The notes beneath the pieces were generated by a model. That model was given only the letters and a program-made list of their open reading frames with translations, did not search any database and was not told the origin of the DNA. A DNA stretch of 64,000 nt from Palsa-744 sp963734815 (GTDB lineage: Bacteria > Actinomycetota > Thermoleophilia > Solirubrobacterales > Solirubrobacteraceae). Made by a program: the position numbers and the translations under genes. The DNA lies in contig CAVTIH010000001.1 in assembly GCA_963734815.1 (NCBI GenBank), positions 372,001-436,000 of the forward strand, read 5' to 3'. Every line of letters begins with the position of its first letter. The first letter of the stretch is position 1. This document shows positions 16,409 through 23,796 of the stretch, piece by piece.

Positions 16409-17434
16409 GTGCAGGAACCAGGAGGTTTGGTGGAGGACGACGAGCGTACGCGCATCTTCAGGGCGATGGCCGCAGCCGTCAGTGCCCAGGGGGGCATGGG
16501 CGTGAGTGTCCGGGCAGGCGGCGGCCGGGCGGGTGGGGGCCGGGCGGGTGGGGGCCCGATCACCCTCGCCGACATCGCCGCGCGAGCCGGGGTCTCGCCG
16601 CGCCGGCTTCGTGGGCAGTTCGCCGATGTCGAAGCGTGCTTCCTCGGGGCCTTCGAGTGGTTCTCGGAGCGCACCGGCGCCGCGATGGCGCAAGCCTACG
16701 CCGGTGAGAACGGTTGGGTGGAAGGGACCCGATCCGCTTTAGCCGCCGGGCTGGAGCTGATCGAGCGCGAGCCCGACCTGGCGCGGCTGTGGATCGTCTA
16801 CGCCCTTGGTGGCGGCCCGCGCGTGCTGCGCAGCCGCGCCGCGGCACTCGCGACGCTGGCCGAGTATGTCGATCGCGGGCGGTTGGAGTCGAAGGTCCGC
16901 TCCGAGCCTCCCGAGATCACCGCCGAGGGGGTGGTGGGCGCGCTGCTGGCGGTCCTGCAGACGCGTCTGTTGGCGTCCAAGCCCGCGCCGCCCACGGGAC
17001 TGCGAGGTGCGCTGATGGGCCTGATCCTGCTTCCCTATTTGGGCAGCGCCGCCGCGCGGCGCGAGCTGGATCGGCCCGCCGGCCGATCGTCGCGGGGGGG
17101 GCGTTCGCAGCCCCCGCGCAGCGGGCGCGCGGTGATGGAGGGCGCGGGGCCGAGGCTTACCTACCGCACTGCCCGCGTCCTGACGGCGATTGCCGAGCGG
17201 CCCGGGTCGAACAATCGCGAAATCGCCAACCGCGCCGAGGTTGTCGATCAGGGCCAGATATCCAAGCTGCTCAGTCGCCTGGAGGCGCAGGGCCTGATCG
17301 CGAACGGCGGCGGTGGCGGTCCGCGGGGCGCCCCCAACGCATGGGAGCTCACGGTCCGCGGCGAGCAGATCCAGCATACGATCGCTCCGCATACGGCAGG
17401 TGCGGCCCCCGAGCGCTCGGGGCGCCGAGGATAG
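16409..17434 (+). CDS. regulator with TetR N-terminal and MarR-type C-terminal DNA-binding domains
   Basis: About 341 residues. The TetR-type helix-turn-helix is at ITLADIAARAGVSPRRLRGQF, followed by the all-helical ligand domain; a GGGRA-type repeat interrupts the first helices. A second winged helix of MarR type begins near residue 245 (RTARVLTAIAERPGSNNREI, then QGQISKLLSRLEAQGLI). Start is uncertain: GTG at 16409, GTG at 16430 just after AGGAGG, or TTG at 16382. It diverges from the tRNA-Arg operon. The double DNA-binding layout suggests it can bridge two sites. Confidence 0.8.
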   Translation: MQEPGGLVEDDERTRIFRAMAAAVSAQGGMGVSVRAGGGRAGGGRAGGGPITLADIAARAGVSPRRLRGQFADVEACFLGAFEWFSERTGAAMAQAYAGENGWVEGTRSALAAGLELIEREPDLARLWIVYALGGGPRVLRSRAAALATLAEYVDRGRLESKVRSEPPEITAEGVVGALLAVLQTRLLASKPAPPTGLRGALMGLILLPYLGSAAARRELDRPAGRSSRGGRSQPPRSGRAVMEGAGPRLTYRTARVLTAIAERPGSNNREIANRAEVVDQGQISKLLSRLEAQGLIANGGGGGPRGAPNAWELTVRGEQIQHTIAPHTAGAAPERSGRRG

Positions 17435-17474
17435 GCCTTAGGACCCACCGGGATAGGCCCTTAGGGCACCCTAA

Positions 17475-17491
17475 TTAGGTAGGCCTAACCT
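17475..17491 (+). promoter_or_regulatory. IdeR/DtxR-type iron box upstream of the FTR1 permease
   Basis: TTAGGTAGGCCTAACCT closely matches the 19-bp IdeR/DtxR consensus (TTAGGTTAGSCTAACCTAA) in both half-sites. It ends 47 bp before the permease start. Further TTAGG half-sites occur at about 17437 and 17460. Implies iron repression. Confidence 0.7.
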
Positions 17492-17538
17492 GTGCTACGG
17501 TTCCCGCTGAAAGCATAACCTAGCGACGAGGTCGGGAT

Positions 17539-18621
17539 TTGAAACCTGTCGAGCAGCAAGTGCCCCGCCGGCGCTTGGCGAGCACCCAGGCCGGCATGTA
17601 TGTGTGGACCGCGGTGGTGCTCGCGGTGTGCGTGACCGCGGTGATCCTCGGCTGGCACGCGCGCGGGGGCACGCCCGACCCCACGCAGCCCTCCAACCAC
17701 GTGGGGCGCACCAGTGCGGTGCTCGACAGCGGCGTGCTGGTGTTCCGCGAGGGCCTGGAGACGATCCTCGTGCTGGCGGCGATCACCGCCAGCTTCCTCG
17801 GTTCCAACCGCGCCTACCGCAAGCCGGTTGCGATCGGTGGTGGGCTTGCGCTGCTGGCGGCGGTTGGCACCTGGTTTGTGGCGGTGTGGTTTATCGGGAT
17901 GTTCGGCGGCAGCGGCCTCGCGGTGCAGGCGGCCACGGGCATCCCGGCGATCATTGTGCTGCTGGTGGTGATGAACTGGTTTTTCCATAAGCTGTACTGG
18001 ACGGGCTGGATCTCCCACCACCACAAGCGCCGCCGCGGCCTGCTGGGCGGGGCGGGGGAGAGTGGCGCGCGCGCCACGCTCCTGGGGTTCGGCCTGCTCG
18101 GCTTCACCTCGGTGTACCGCGAGGGCTTTGAGATCGTGATCTTCCTGCAGGCCCTGCGCGAGCGCTTCGGCTCGAGCGTCGTGCTGGAGGGCGTGGTGCT
18201 CGGCCTGCTGTTCACGGCCGCCACGGGTGTGCTGACCTTCGGGCTGCACCAGCGGCTGCCGTACAAGAAACTGCTGATCATCACCGGCGGGATGCTGCTC
18301 GCGGTGTTGTGGGTGATGGTTGGCGAGGAGGTCAACGAGATGCAGCTTGCGGGCTGGATCGGCACGACACCGATCCCCGGAGTGAGCCTGCCCGGCTGGA
18401 CGGGCACGTGGTTCTCGATCTTCCCCAACGTCGAGACGATCGTCGCCCAGGTGGCCGCGGTGGGGTTGGTGGTCGGTTCCTACTTTGCCGCGCAGTACAT
18501 GCGCGTGTGGCGCCCGCGTCGGCGGGGGGAACAGGTTGCCCGTCGCGCCGAGGCTCCGCCGAGGCCTACCCGAGCAGGAACCCCAGCGACCGCACGGCCC
18601 CGTGCGCAGGGGTCAGCGTGA
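17539..18621 (+). CDS. FTR1-family iron permease
   Basis: Integral membrane iron transporter (360 aa) with the two REXXE motifs of the family, FREGLETIL (about residue 72) and YREGFEIVI (about residue 195). Seven to eight hydrophobic helices are visible, one of them an extra N-terminal helix. A HHHKRRR loop follows helix 4. A TTG start is used because GAGG lies seven bases upstream; a later ATG is possible. No EfeO or EfeB partner gene is adjacent. An iron box precedes it. The 3' end overlaps the convergent protease gene by 56 bp. Confidence 0.9.
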   Translation: MKPVEQQVPRRRLASTQAGMYVWTAVVLAVCVTAVILGWHARGGTPDPTQPSNHVGRTSAVLDSGVLVFREGLETILVLAAITASFLGSNRAYRKPVAIGGGLALLAAVGTWFVAVWFIGMFGGSGLAVQAATGIPAIIVLLVVMNWFFHKLYWTGWISHHHKRRRGLLGGAGESGARATLLGFGLLGFTSVYREGFEIVIFLQALRERFGSSVVLEGVVLGLLFTAATGVLTFGLHQRLPYKKLLIITGGMLLAVLWVMVGEEVNEMQLAGWIGTTPIPGVSLPGWTGTWFSIFPNVETIVAQVAAVGLVVGSYFAAQYMRVWRPRRRGEQVARRAEAPPRPTRAGTPATARPRAQGSA

Positions 18622-20935
18622 GCCGGTAGCGCCCCGCCGTGAGGGTACCGCGACCCCGCAGATGGGTGCGGTCGTGGCCGCGAGCGGCGGACAGCGTGAA
18701 CCCGCCCGGCGCCGTGACCCAGCGCGTGTGCCCGCCGGCGCGCACGAGCCGGGAGAGCGTGACCCGCACCCGCACCCGCACCCGCGCGGGGGCGCTGAGC
18801 GTGAAGGCGAAGGCGACCTGGGAGATGGTGGGCTCACCGCGCGCAAGCACCGCGCTCGCGCGCGCGGTGAGCATGAGGTGCGAGAGATGGATGGTGGACC
18901 CCGTCCCGCCGGCGCTGGAGCTCGACGCGGAGCCGTTGGAGGTGGCGCTCTGAGATTCGCTGCCAGCCCCTTTGGTGTTGCTCGCCGAGCCGTTCGTACT
19001 TCCACCAAGGCCCACACCTACCCGCGCTTCGTCTTCGAGCTCCTTGGCCAGCTTTTCCGCTTCGGTCTGCTCTGTCTTTTCCGAGGCCTGTTTTGCTTCC
19101 GCGGCTTTCCTTGATTCGGCTTCTTTTGCTTCGCGGGCGCTGATGGCCGCCGCTTCGGCTTCGGCTTTCTGTTTGGCGGCCGCTTCGGCTTCGGCTTTCT
19201 TGGTGGCTTCTTCGGCGTGTTTTGCTTCGATGGCCTTCCGTTCCGCTTCGGTGAGGGGCACCAGCGCCGCAATCCCATCGGGGGTGCCGACGCCGGCGGG
19301 GCCGTTGTAGCCCGGTCCCGCGTTGCAGATCAGCACTCCATTTCCGCAGTCGAATGCGAACCGTGCGGAGCGCAGGTTCATCGAGCCTTTGCAGGCGCTG
19401 GGACCTTCGATGTAGAGGCCGTCGCATTCGCCGTTGCCACCGGAGGTGACGGGGTGCAGCAGCCCGGTTTCAAGGTGTTCGTAGAGCGTTTGCGCCGGGT
19501 ATTCGACGCCGTGCGAGCCGCCCGCGAGCGCGAACATCGAGGCGACGATCGGCGAGGCGACGCTGGTGCCGCCGATCGGCCACCAGTACAGCGGTGTGGC
19601 ATCTCTAATGGTTTCGGTTTCTTTGCCCACCACTGCTTCGTGGGGGTCGGGGACCGAGTCGTAGACGGCGACGCCGCTGTAGGGGTCGGCGTCGGCGGAG
19701 ACGTCGGCGACGGCACGTTTGGCATCGGCGCCCGTGCCGCAGCCGACCTTCGCCCAGTCGGGCACCGCGCGCTGCCATTCGGGCGCCGAGAACTGCGTGC
19801 TGCAGCCGCCACCGCCCGCGCCGTAGTTTTCTTCCCCGCCGGGGGGATCGTCGTTCCAGACGGTCTCTTCCTTCCAGGCGCCCGCCCCTGAGAGGCTGAG
19901 GCGGGTGCCGCCGACCGCCACCACGTTGGGCGAGGATGCCGGGTAGTCGGCGCCTGAGTAATACGCTTCTTTGGCCGCTTCGGCTTCCGCGGCTTCGGTC
20001 CAGTTCAGGTAGCCGTCGTCGCCGGCGGAGGCGGTGATCACGGTACCGGGATGGTCGAAGGCGGGGCTGTCCAGCACCGGCTCGGATCCACCCCATGAGT
20101 TGGAGACCTCGGTATCGCAGGCCTCGGTGGCGCAGGTGGGGGTCTGTTCCGCTTCATTGCCGAGCCTCACGGCTGTTTCCTCAGCGGCTTCGAGGTTTTC
20201 GTAGGAGTCCGTTGTGGCCTCCACCAGCACGATGTGGCAGTGCTTCTGGCAGATCGCGTTGGCGGTCTCGATGTCGGTGGAGATCTCGACCGCCCATCCC
20301 TCGGCTTCTTCCACCATGGCGCAGGCCGCTTCACGTGTCGCTTTGGTTGCTTTGGTGTCTTCGCAGACGGTCAGCTGTTCCCCGCGTTGCGCTTCGCTCG
20401 TGGGAAACGGCGGGTGGCCGCGTTCGCCCTGTTGGTTGACCTGCTCGAAGCAGCCGTCCGCTTCGGTGCAGGCGGCGATGCCGAATGCTTCGTCGTAGAC
20501 CCCCAGGTCGGCTTCGGCTTCGGGGTCGTTGTAGGCGTCCACGAGCGCGATCGTCTGCGGCGCGGAGGCCGGAGCTTCGGCGGCTTCGCCGTGGAAGTAG
20601 GCCGCGCGCAGGTCCATCGGGCGCAAACCATCGCCGCCGTTTTGGGGGCTCGGCGCTTCGAGTGGGCCCCCACGGGTGATCCCCAACGGATGGGTTCGGG
20701 CGCGGGCTTCGGCGGTCCTCGGCACGAGCTCCACGGCGAGGCAGCCCGCATGGGCGGGGGCGGGTGTGTGACACGCCGGGCGCGTCAGGTAGTCGGAGGC
20801 GGGCAGCGGCGCCACCGAGCCAGCTACGCCGGTGGGCAGCGGCGCCACCGAGCCAGCCGCAACGGCGGGCAGCGAGAGCGCGAGCAGCACCCCGGCTACC
20901 GTCAACATGGCTGAGCGTCTGCGCGTTTTGAGCAT
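18566..20935 (-). CDS. secreted S53 (sedolisin-like) peptidase with C-terminal coiled coil and beta domain
   Basis: 789-residue exported serine-carboxyl peptidase. The nucleophile motif is GGTSVASP (about residue 500), with candidate acidic partners in LVDAYNDPEAEADLGVYD, and SNSWGG in the core. There is no clear propeptide, so the enzyme may be constitutively folded or inactive. After the catalytic domain come about 100 residues of Ala/Glu/Lys coiled coil and a Ser/Gly linker, then a C-terminal beta-sandwich-like domain with a RVRVRVR stretch. Codons ending in T are more frequent than in neighbours. Start ATG at 20935 precedes an Arg-rich n-region and a clear signal peptide. Confidence 0.85.
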   Translation of the reverse strand: MLKTRRRSAMLTVAGVLLALSLPAVAAGSVAPLPTGVAGSVAPLPASDYLTRPACHTPAPAHAGCLAVELVPRTAEARARTHPLGITRGGPLEAPSPQNGGDGLRPMDLRAAYFHGEAAEAPASAPQTIALVDAYNDPEAEADLGVYDEAFGIAACTEADGCFEQVNQQGERGHPPFPTSEAQRGEQLTVCEDTKATKATREAACAMVEEAEGWAVEISTDIETANAICQKHCHIVLVEATTDSYENLEAAEETAVRLGNEAEQTPTCATEACDTEVSNSWGGSEPVLDSPAFDHPGTVITASAGDDGYLNWTEAAEAEAAKEAYYSGADYPASSPNVVAVGGTRLSLSGAGAWKEETVWNDDPPGGEENYGAGGGGCSTQFSAPEWQRAVPDWAKVGCGTGADAKRAVADVSADADPYSGVAVYDSVPDPHEAVVGKETETIRDATPLYWWPIGGTSVASPIVASMFALAGGSHGVEYPAQTLYEHLETGLLHPVTSGGNGECDGLYIEGPSACKGSMNLRSARFAFDCGNGVLICNAGPGYNGPAGVGTPDGIAALVPLTEAERKAIEAKHAEEATKKAEAEAAAKQKAEAEAAAISAREAKEAESRKAAEAKQASEKTEQTEAEKLAKELEDEARVGVGLGGSTNGSASNTKGAGSESQSATSNGSASSSSAGGTGSTIHLSHLMLTARASAVLARGEPTISQVAFAFTLSAPARVRVRVRVTLSRLVRAGGHTRWVTAPGGFTLSAARGHDRTHLRGRGTLTAGRYRLTLTPAHGAVRSLGFLLG
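20800..20856. repeat. short tandem repeat in the S53 protease signal region
   Basis: GGGCAGCGGCGCCACCGAGC occurs twice about 29 bp apart, encoding AGSVAPLP twice just after the signal peptide. Confidence 0.7.
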
Positions 20936-21050
20936 CCCGGAGCGCTGTACCTCGATCGGATCCACCTCGCAATGATCGACGGTAGCGGGTCGAAGTATGA
21001 GGGGTCGCGACAATCGACGGACGGACGAAGACCGCGCCCGGCCTTTCATC

Positions 21051-21056
21051 TACGCT
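21051..21056 (+). promoter_or_regulatory. -10 element of the histidine kinase gene, leaderless
   Basis: TACGCT is followed by seven bases and then the ATG at 21064. No Shine-Dalgarno sequence is present. Confidence 0.5.
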
Positions 21057-21063
21057 GATCGCA

Positions 21064-22266
21064 ATGTCGCGCAAGCTCGGCATCGTCCCGGTTCCCAACT
21101 CGCGCTCGCGCCAGGAGGCGCTCGAGCGCCGGCGCGAGGCGAGCTTGGTGCTGGAGATGGCGAGGCTGCTGCTGAAGGGGGCGAGCCTCGCACAGGTGCT
21201 GCCGACGGCCGCGGCGAGGATGGCGCAGGCGCTGGAACTGCAGTCGGCGGCGATCGTGATGGAGGCGGTGGAGCCCGACGCGCGCAGCGTGGCGTTCCCG
21301 CTGCGCGAGGGCGACCGCCGCCTGGGCACGGTGGTGGTGGGAGCCGACAGCTCCGAGCGCAGCCTGTACCGACTGCAGGAGCGCGTGGTGCCGGCCCTGG
21401 AGGCGCTGCTGAGCGCCGCGCTGGAGCGGGAGACGTTGCAGGGTGGCGTCGTCGAGACGGCGGCGCTGCGCCAGGCGGACGTCATCAAGACGGCGCTGCT
21501 GCGGGCGGTGTCGCACGACCTGCGCAGCCCGCTGACGGCGATCTCGACGGCGGCCGAGGCGATCGCGCTGCCGGGCGTGTCCGCGCCCGAGCGCGAGGAG
21601 CTGGCGAGCGCGATCCTGGCGGAGACGCGGCGGCTGTCGCGCCTGGTGGACAACCTGCTGGACCTCTCGAAGCTCCAGGCGGGCGCCGCGGAACCGCGGC
21701 GGGAATGGCTGTCGGTCGAGGAGGTGCTCGGCATGGCGCTGGAGGACCTCGCGCCGCCCCCGTCGCTCAACCACACTGCCACCCCCCCCTCCTCCGATCA
21801 ACCACCGCACGAGGAGTTCCACGTCACGATCGACCGCGACCTGCCCCTGGTGCGCGCCGACTCCACACAGCTGGAGCGGGCGTTTGTGAACGTGCTGGAG
21901 AACGCGCGGCGGCACTCGGGAGGTCACCCGGTGTCGGTGCGAGCGCGCGTGGTGCGGACGCTGGCGGGGGAGGGAGACCGTCTGATCGTGCGCGTGGTCG
22001 ATCGTGGCCCGGGGATCCCGCCGGCGCAGCTGGAGCGGGTGTTTGAGCCGTTCTACTCCGCTGGCACGGCGCGCGGCGGGCGCCGCGGCTCGGGTCTCGG
22101 GCTGGCGATCGCGCGCGGCTTCCTCGAAGCCAACGGCGGCTCGCTGCACGTGGAGTCGCTGCCAGGGCAGGGGGCGACGTTCGTGTTCGAACTGCCGCTC
22201 GAGCGGAGCGGCCCGGAGGCGGTCGCGGCCGTGGCGGCTCGGGGAGTGGAGGCGGATGGCGGCTAG
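21064..22266 (+). CDS. soluble sensor histidine kinase, KdpD C-terminal-like
   Basis: 400-residue kinase lacking transmembrane helices. A GAF-like sensor spans about residues 20-125. The H-box is RAVSHDLRSPLTAI (phosphoacceptor His near residue 151); N-box NVLENARRHS and G-boxes DRGPGIP and GSGLGLAIARG follow. This layout equals the C-terminal half of KdpD without its N-terminal domain and membrane helices; a free-standing KdpD sensor domain is encoded at 35516-36673. The following KdpE-like regulator and the kdp genes 4 kb away support a potassium role. The stop TAG is the first three bases of hairpin element copy 1. Confidence 0.9.
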   Translation: MSRKLGIVPVPNSRSRQEALERRREASLVLEMARLLLKGASLAQVLPTAAARMAQALELQSAAIVMEAVEPDARSVAFPLREGDRRLGTVVVGADSSERSLYRLQERVVPALEALLSAALERETLQGGVVETAALRQADVIKTALLRAVSHDLRSPLTAISTAAEAIALPGVSAPEREELASAILAETRRLSRLVDNLLDLSKLQAGAAEPRREWLSVEEVLGMALEDLAPPPSLNHTATPPSSDQPPHEEFHVTIDRDLPLVRADSTQLERAFVNVLENARRHSGGHPVSVRARVVRTLAGEGDRLIVRVVDRGPGIPPAQLERVFEPFYSAGTARGGRRGSGLGLAIARGFLEANGGSLHVESLPGQGATFVFELPLERSGPEAVAAVAARGVEADGG

Positions 22267-23014
22267 AGGGTGGCGCAGTCGGCCGCCGGCCGGCGAGCCG
22301 GGCCCCTCTTCTTCGATCGACGTGGCATCGGCGGCGAAGCCGCGGGTGCTGGTGGTCGACGACGAGTTGCAGATCCTCAGAGCCCTGCGCGTGGTGCTGC
22401 GCGAGGCCGGCTTTGAGGTGATCTCCGCGCAGAGCGCCCCCGAGGCGCTGGACCTGGCCGCGGTGAAGGCTCCGCGCGCGGCGATCGTGGACCTCGTGCT
22501 GCCGGGTGGGGACGGCGTGGAAGTGACGCGCAGCCTGCGCGCGTGGAGCAAGATGCCGATCCTGGTGCTCTCGGCGGTGGGGGAGGAGGAGCAGAAGGTG
22601 CGCGCGCTGGAGGCGGGGGCGGACGACTACATCACCAAGCCGTTCGGCACGCGCGAGCTGGTGGCGCGTCTGCGTGCCGCGCTGCGCCGCAGTGAGCGAG
22701 CGGGCGAGGAGCAGCCGACGATCGCGGCCGACGGCCTGGAGGTGGACCTCGCCGCGCACGCGGTGCGCCGCGACGGCGCGCCGGTGCACCTGACCCCGAT
22801 CGAGTTCGAGCTGCTGCGCGTGCTGGCGCAGAACCGCGGCCGGCTGATGACGCACAAGGCGCTGTTGGCGGAGGTGTGGGGGCCGGGATACGTGGACGAC
22901 ATGCAGGCGCTGCGCACCCACATCGCGCGGCTGCGAGGCAAGATCGAGCCGCGGGGCGAGCGCCCCCGCTATATCCTCACCGACCCGGGCGTGGGGTACC
23001 GGTTTTCAGGATGA
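22256..23014 (+). CDS. kdpE: OmpR-family response regulator, KdpE-like
   Basis: Receiver domain begins PRVLVVDDELQ, with phosphoacceptor Asp in IVDLVLPGGDG and conserved Lys in DDYITKPFG; a winged-helix Trans_Reg_C domain follows. From ATG 22256, preceded by GGAGG three bases away, the protein has 252 residues and its first 20 are encoded by hairpin element copy 1. From GTG 22322 it has 230 residues, the normal KdpE length, but no Shine-Dalgarno sequence. Which start is used decides whether the element is translated. Pairs with the upstream kinase. Confidence 0.9.
   Translation: MAARGWRSRPPAGEPGPSSSIDVASAAKPRVLVVDDELQILRALRVVLREAGFEVISAQSAPEALDLAAVKAPRAAIVDLVLPGGDGVEVTRSLRAWSKMPILVLSAVGEEEQKVRALEAGADDYITKPFGTRELVARLRAALRRSERAGEEQPTIAADGLEVDLAAHAVRRDGAPVHLTPIEFELLRVLAQNRGRLMTHKALLAEVWGPGYVDDMQALRTHIARLRGKIEPRGERPRYILTDPGVGYRFSG
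22264..22314 (+). repeat. dispersed terminator-like hairpin element, copy 1
   Basis: Begins TAGAGGGTGGC, continues through a CGGCC-gcc-GGCCG hairpin and ends GCCCCTCTTCTTC. Related to 31247-31298 and 49405-49460. The TAG is the kinase stop codon. The terminal T-run is degenerate, so it may attenuate rather than stop transcription into the response regulator gene. Confidence 0.7.
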
Positions 23015-23085
23015 GCAGCTTCGCTGCCGGGGTGGCCGCGGTGGCGCTCGCGGGCGTAACCGCGGCCGGCGCCGGCGGGACGTGA
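23011..23085 (+). CDS. 24-residue hydrophobic ORF coupled to kdpE
   Basis: ATG overlaps the response regulator stop as ATGA. The peptide MSSFAAGVAAVALAGVTAAGAGGT looks like one membrane segment or an isolated signal peptide. It could be a real micropeptide or the remains of a truncated gene for an exported protein; the convergent PIN gene begins one base after its stop. Confidence 0.35.
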   Translation: MSSFAAGVAAVALAGVTAAGAGGT

Positions 23086-23508
23086 TCAGCGGTCCGCCGG
23101 CAGGAGCGTGAATGCTCCCCCCTGCAGGGGTGTCACGGCGCGGAAGTGCCGTTCGTCGAAGGTGACGATCTGCGTGGTGTTGTAACGGCTGGCGAGCACG
23201 ACGGTTGCGCAGTCGGCGAGTCCCAGCTCGAGGTCGGCATAGCGGGCCTCCAGCTCGCCGACCGTCGCGTAGTCCTCGCGCTCCAAGCAGGCTACGGTGT
23301 ACCTTCCCGCGGCCAGATCTTGCAGGAAGGCCACGCGGGCGGGGCGAACGTAGCGTCGGCCGAGGAGGTAATCGACCTCGGCCGTTACTGGTGCCGGCAT
23401 GACCAGCGGGCCCGGCTCACCCTGCATAATCTCGAGAACCTCCGCTCTCCGTGGGTCGCCATGATCGGCGAGCGCCACCACGGGAGCGGCGTCGAGGATG
23501 AGCGTCAC
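23086..23508 (-). CDS. vapC: VapC-type PIN-domain toxin
   Basis: 140-residue PIN ribonuclease. Acidic active-site candidates are Asp in LILDAAP, Glu in TAEVDYLL, Asp in GLADCATV and Asp in VTFDERHF. GTG start overlaps the antitoxin stop as GTGA. Expected to cleave structured RNA, often tRNA, when freed from its antitoxin. Confidence 0.88.
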   Translation of the reverse strand: MTLILDAAPVVALADHGDPRRAEVLEIMQGEPGPLVMPAPVTAEVDYLLGRRYVRPARVAFLQDLAAGRYTVACLEREDYATVGELEARYADLELGLADCATVVLASRYNTTQIVTFDERHFRAVTPLQGGAFTLLPADR

Positions 23509-23744
23509 TCCCCGAAGCCCTCGAACAGCTCCTCGTCGGGTATTTCTGAGATCGAGCGCGGGTCATCATCGATTCGACGAAAGCCGGAGCCGGCCAGCGC
23601 AAAATTGCGATCCGGCGATGGCTTGGGCTGGTAGGCCGCCACGGCCTCGCGCAGGATCTGCGCCTGCGAGGTTCCCTCTTCGCGCGCGAGTCGGGCCAGC
23701 CGCGCGGTCAGCTCGTCGTCGAGGTAAACGCTGGTCTTATGCAC
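23505..23744 (-). CDS. ribbon-helix-helix antitoxin
   Basis: 79 residues. The N-terminal ribbon HKTSVYLDDELTARLARLA and the helix EEGTSQAQILREAVAAY are typical of CopG/Arc-like repressors; an acidic C-terminal tail (DDDPRSISEIPDEELFEG) would bind the toxin. GTG at 23744 was chosen because TACAAT lies six bases upstream, a leaderless arrangement. Confidence 0.85.
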   Translation of the reverse strand: MHKTSVYLDDELTARLARLAREEGTSQAQILREAVAAYQPKPSPDRNFALAGSGFRRIDDDPRSISEIPDEELFEGFGE

Positions 23745-23750
23745 GACCCC

Positions 23751-23756
23751 ATTGTA
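23751..23756 (-). promoter_or_regulatory. -10 element of the RHH-PIN module, leaderless
   Basis: TACAAT on minus, six bases before the antitoxin GTG. The divergent glycosidase promoter (TACGCT at 23785-23790) is about 30 bp away, so the antitoxin could also affect it. Confidence 0.5.
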
Positions 23757-23784
23757 GGGCATCACGTAGGGCATCGAGTGCAAA

Positions 23785-23790
23785 TACGCT
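23785..23790 (+). promoter_or_regulatory. -10 element of the secreted glycosidase gene, leaderless
   Basis: TACGCT is followed by six bases and the GTG at 23797. Confidence 0.45.
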
Positions 23791-23796
23791 GAGCCG

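Noticed and set aside
20800..20856. Phase-variable tandem repeat in the S53 gene
   Set aside because: Only two copies of about 29 bp; too few to argue for phase variation.
20331..21782. Long open frames opposite real genes (for example 20331-21782 minus, 26875-28461 minus)
   Set aside because: They are antisense to well-supported genes and have Arg/Pro/Ser-rich or His/Arg-rich composition expected of shadow frames in high-G+C DNA.
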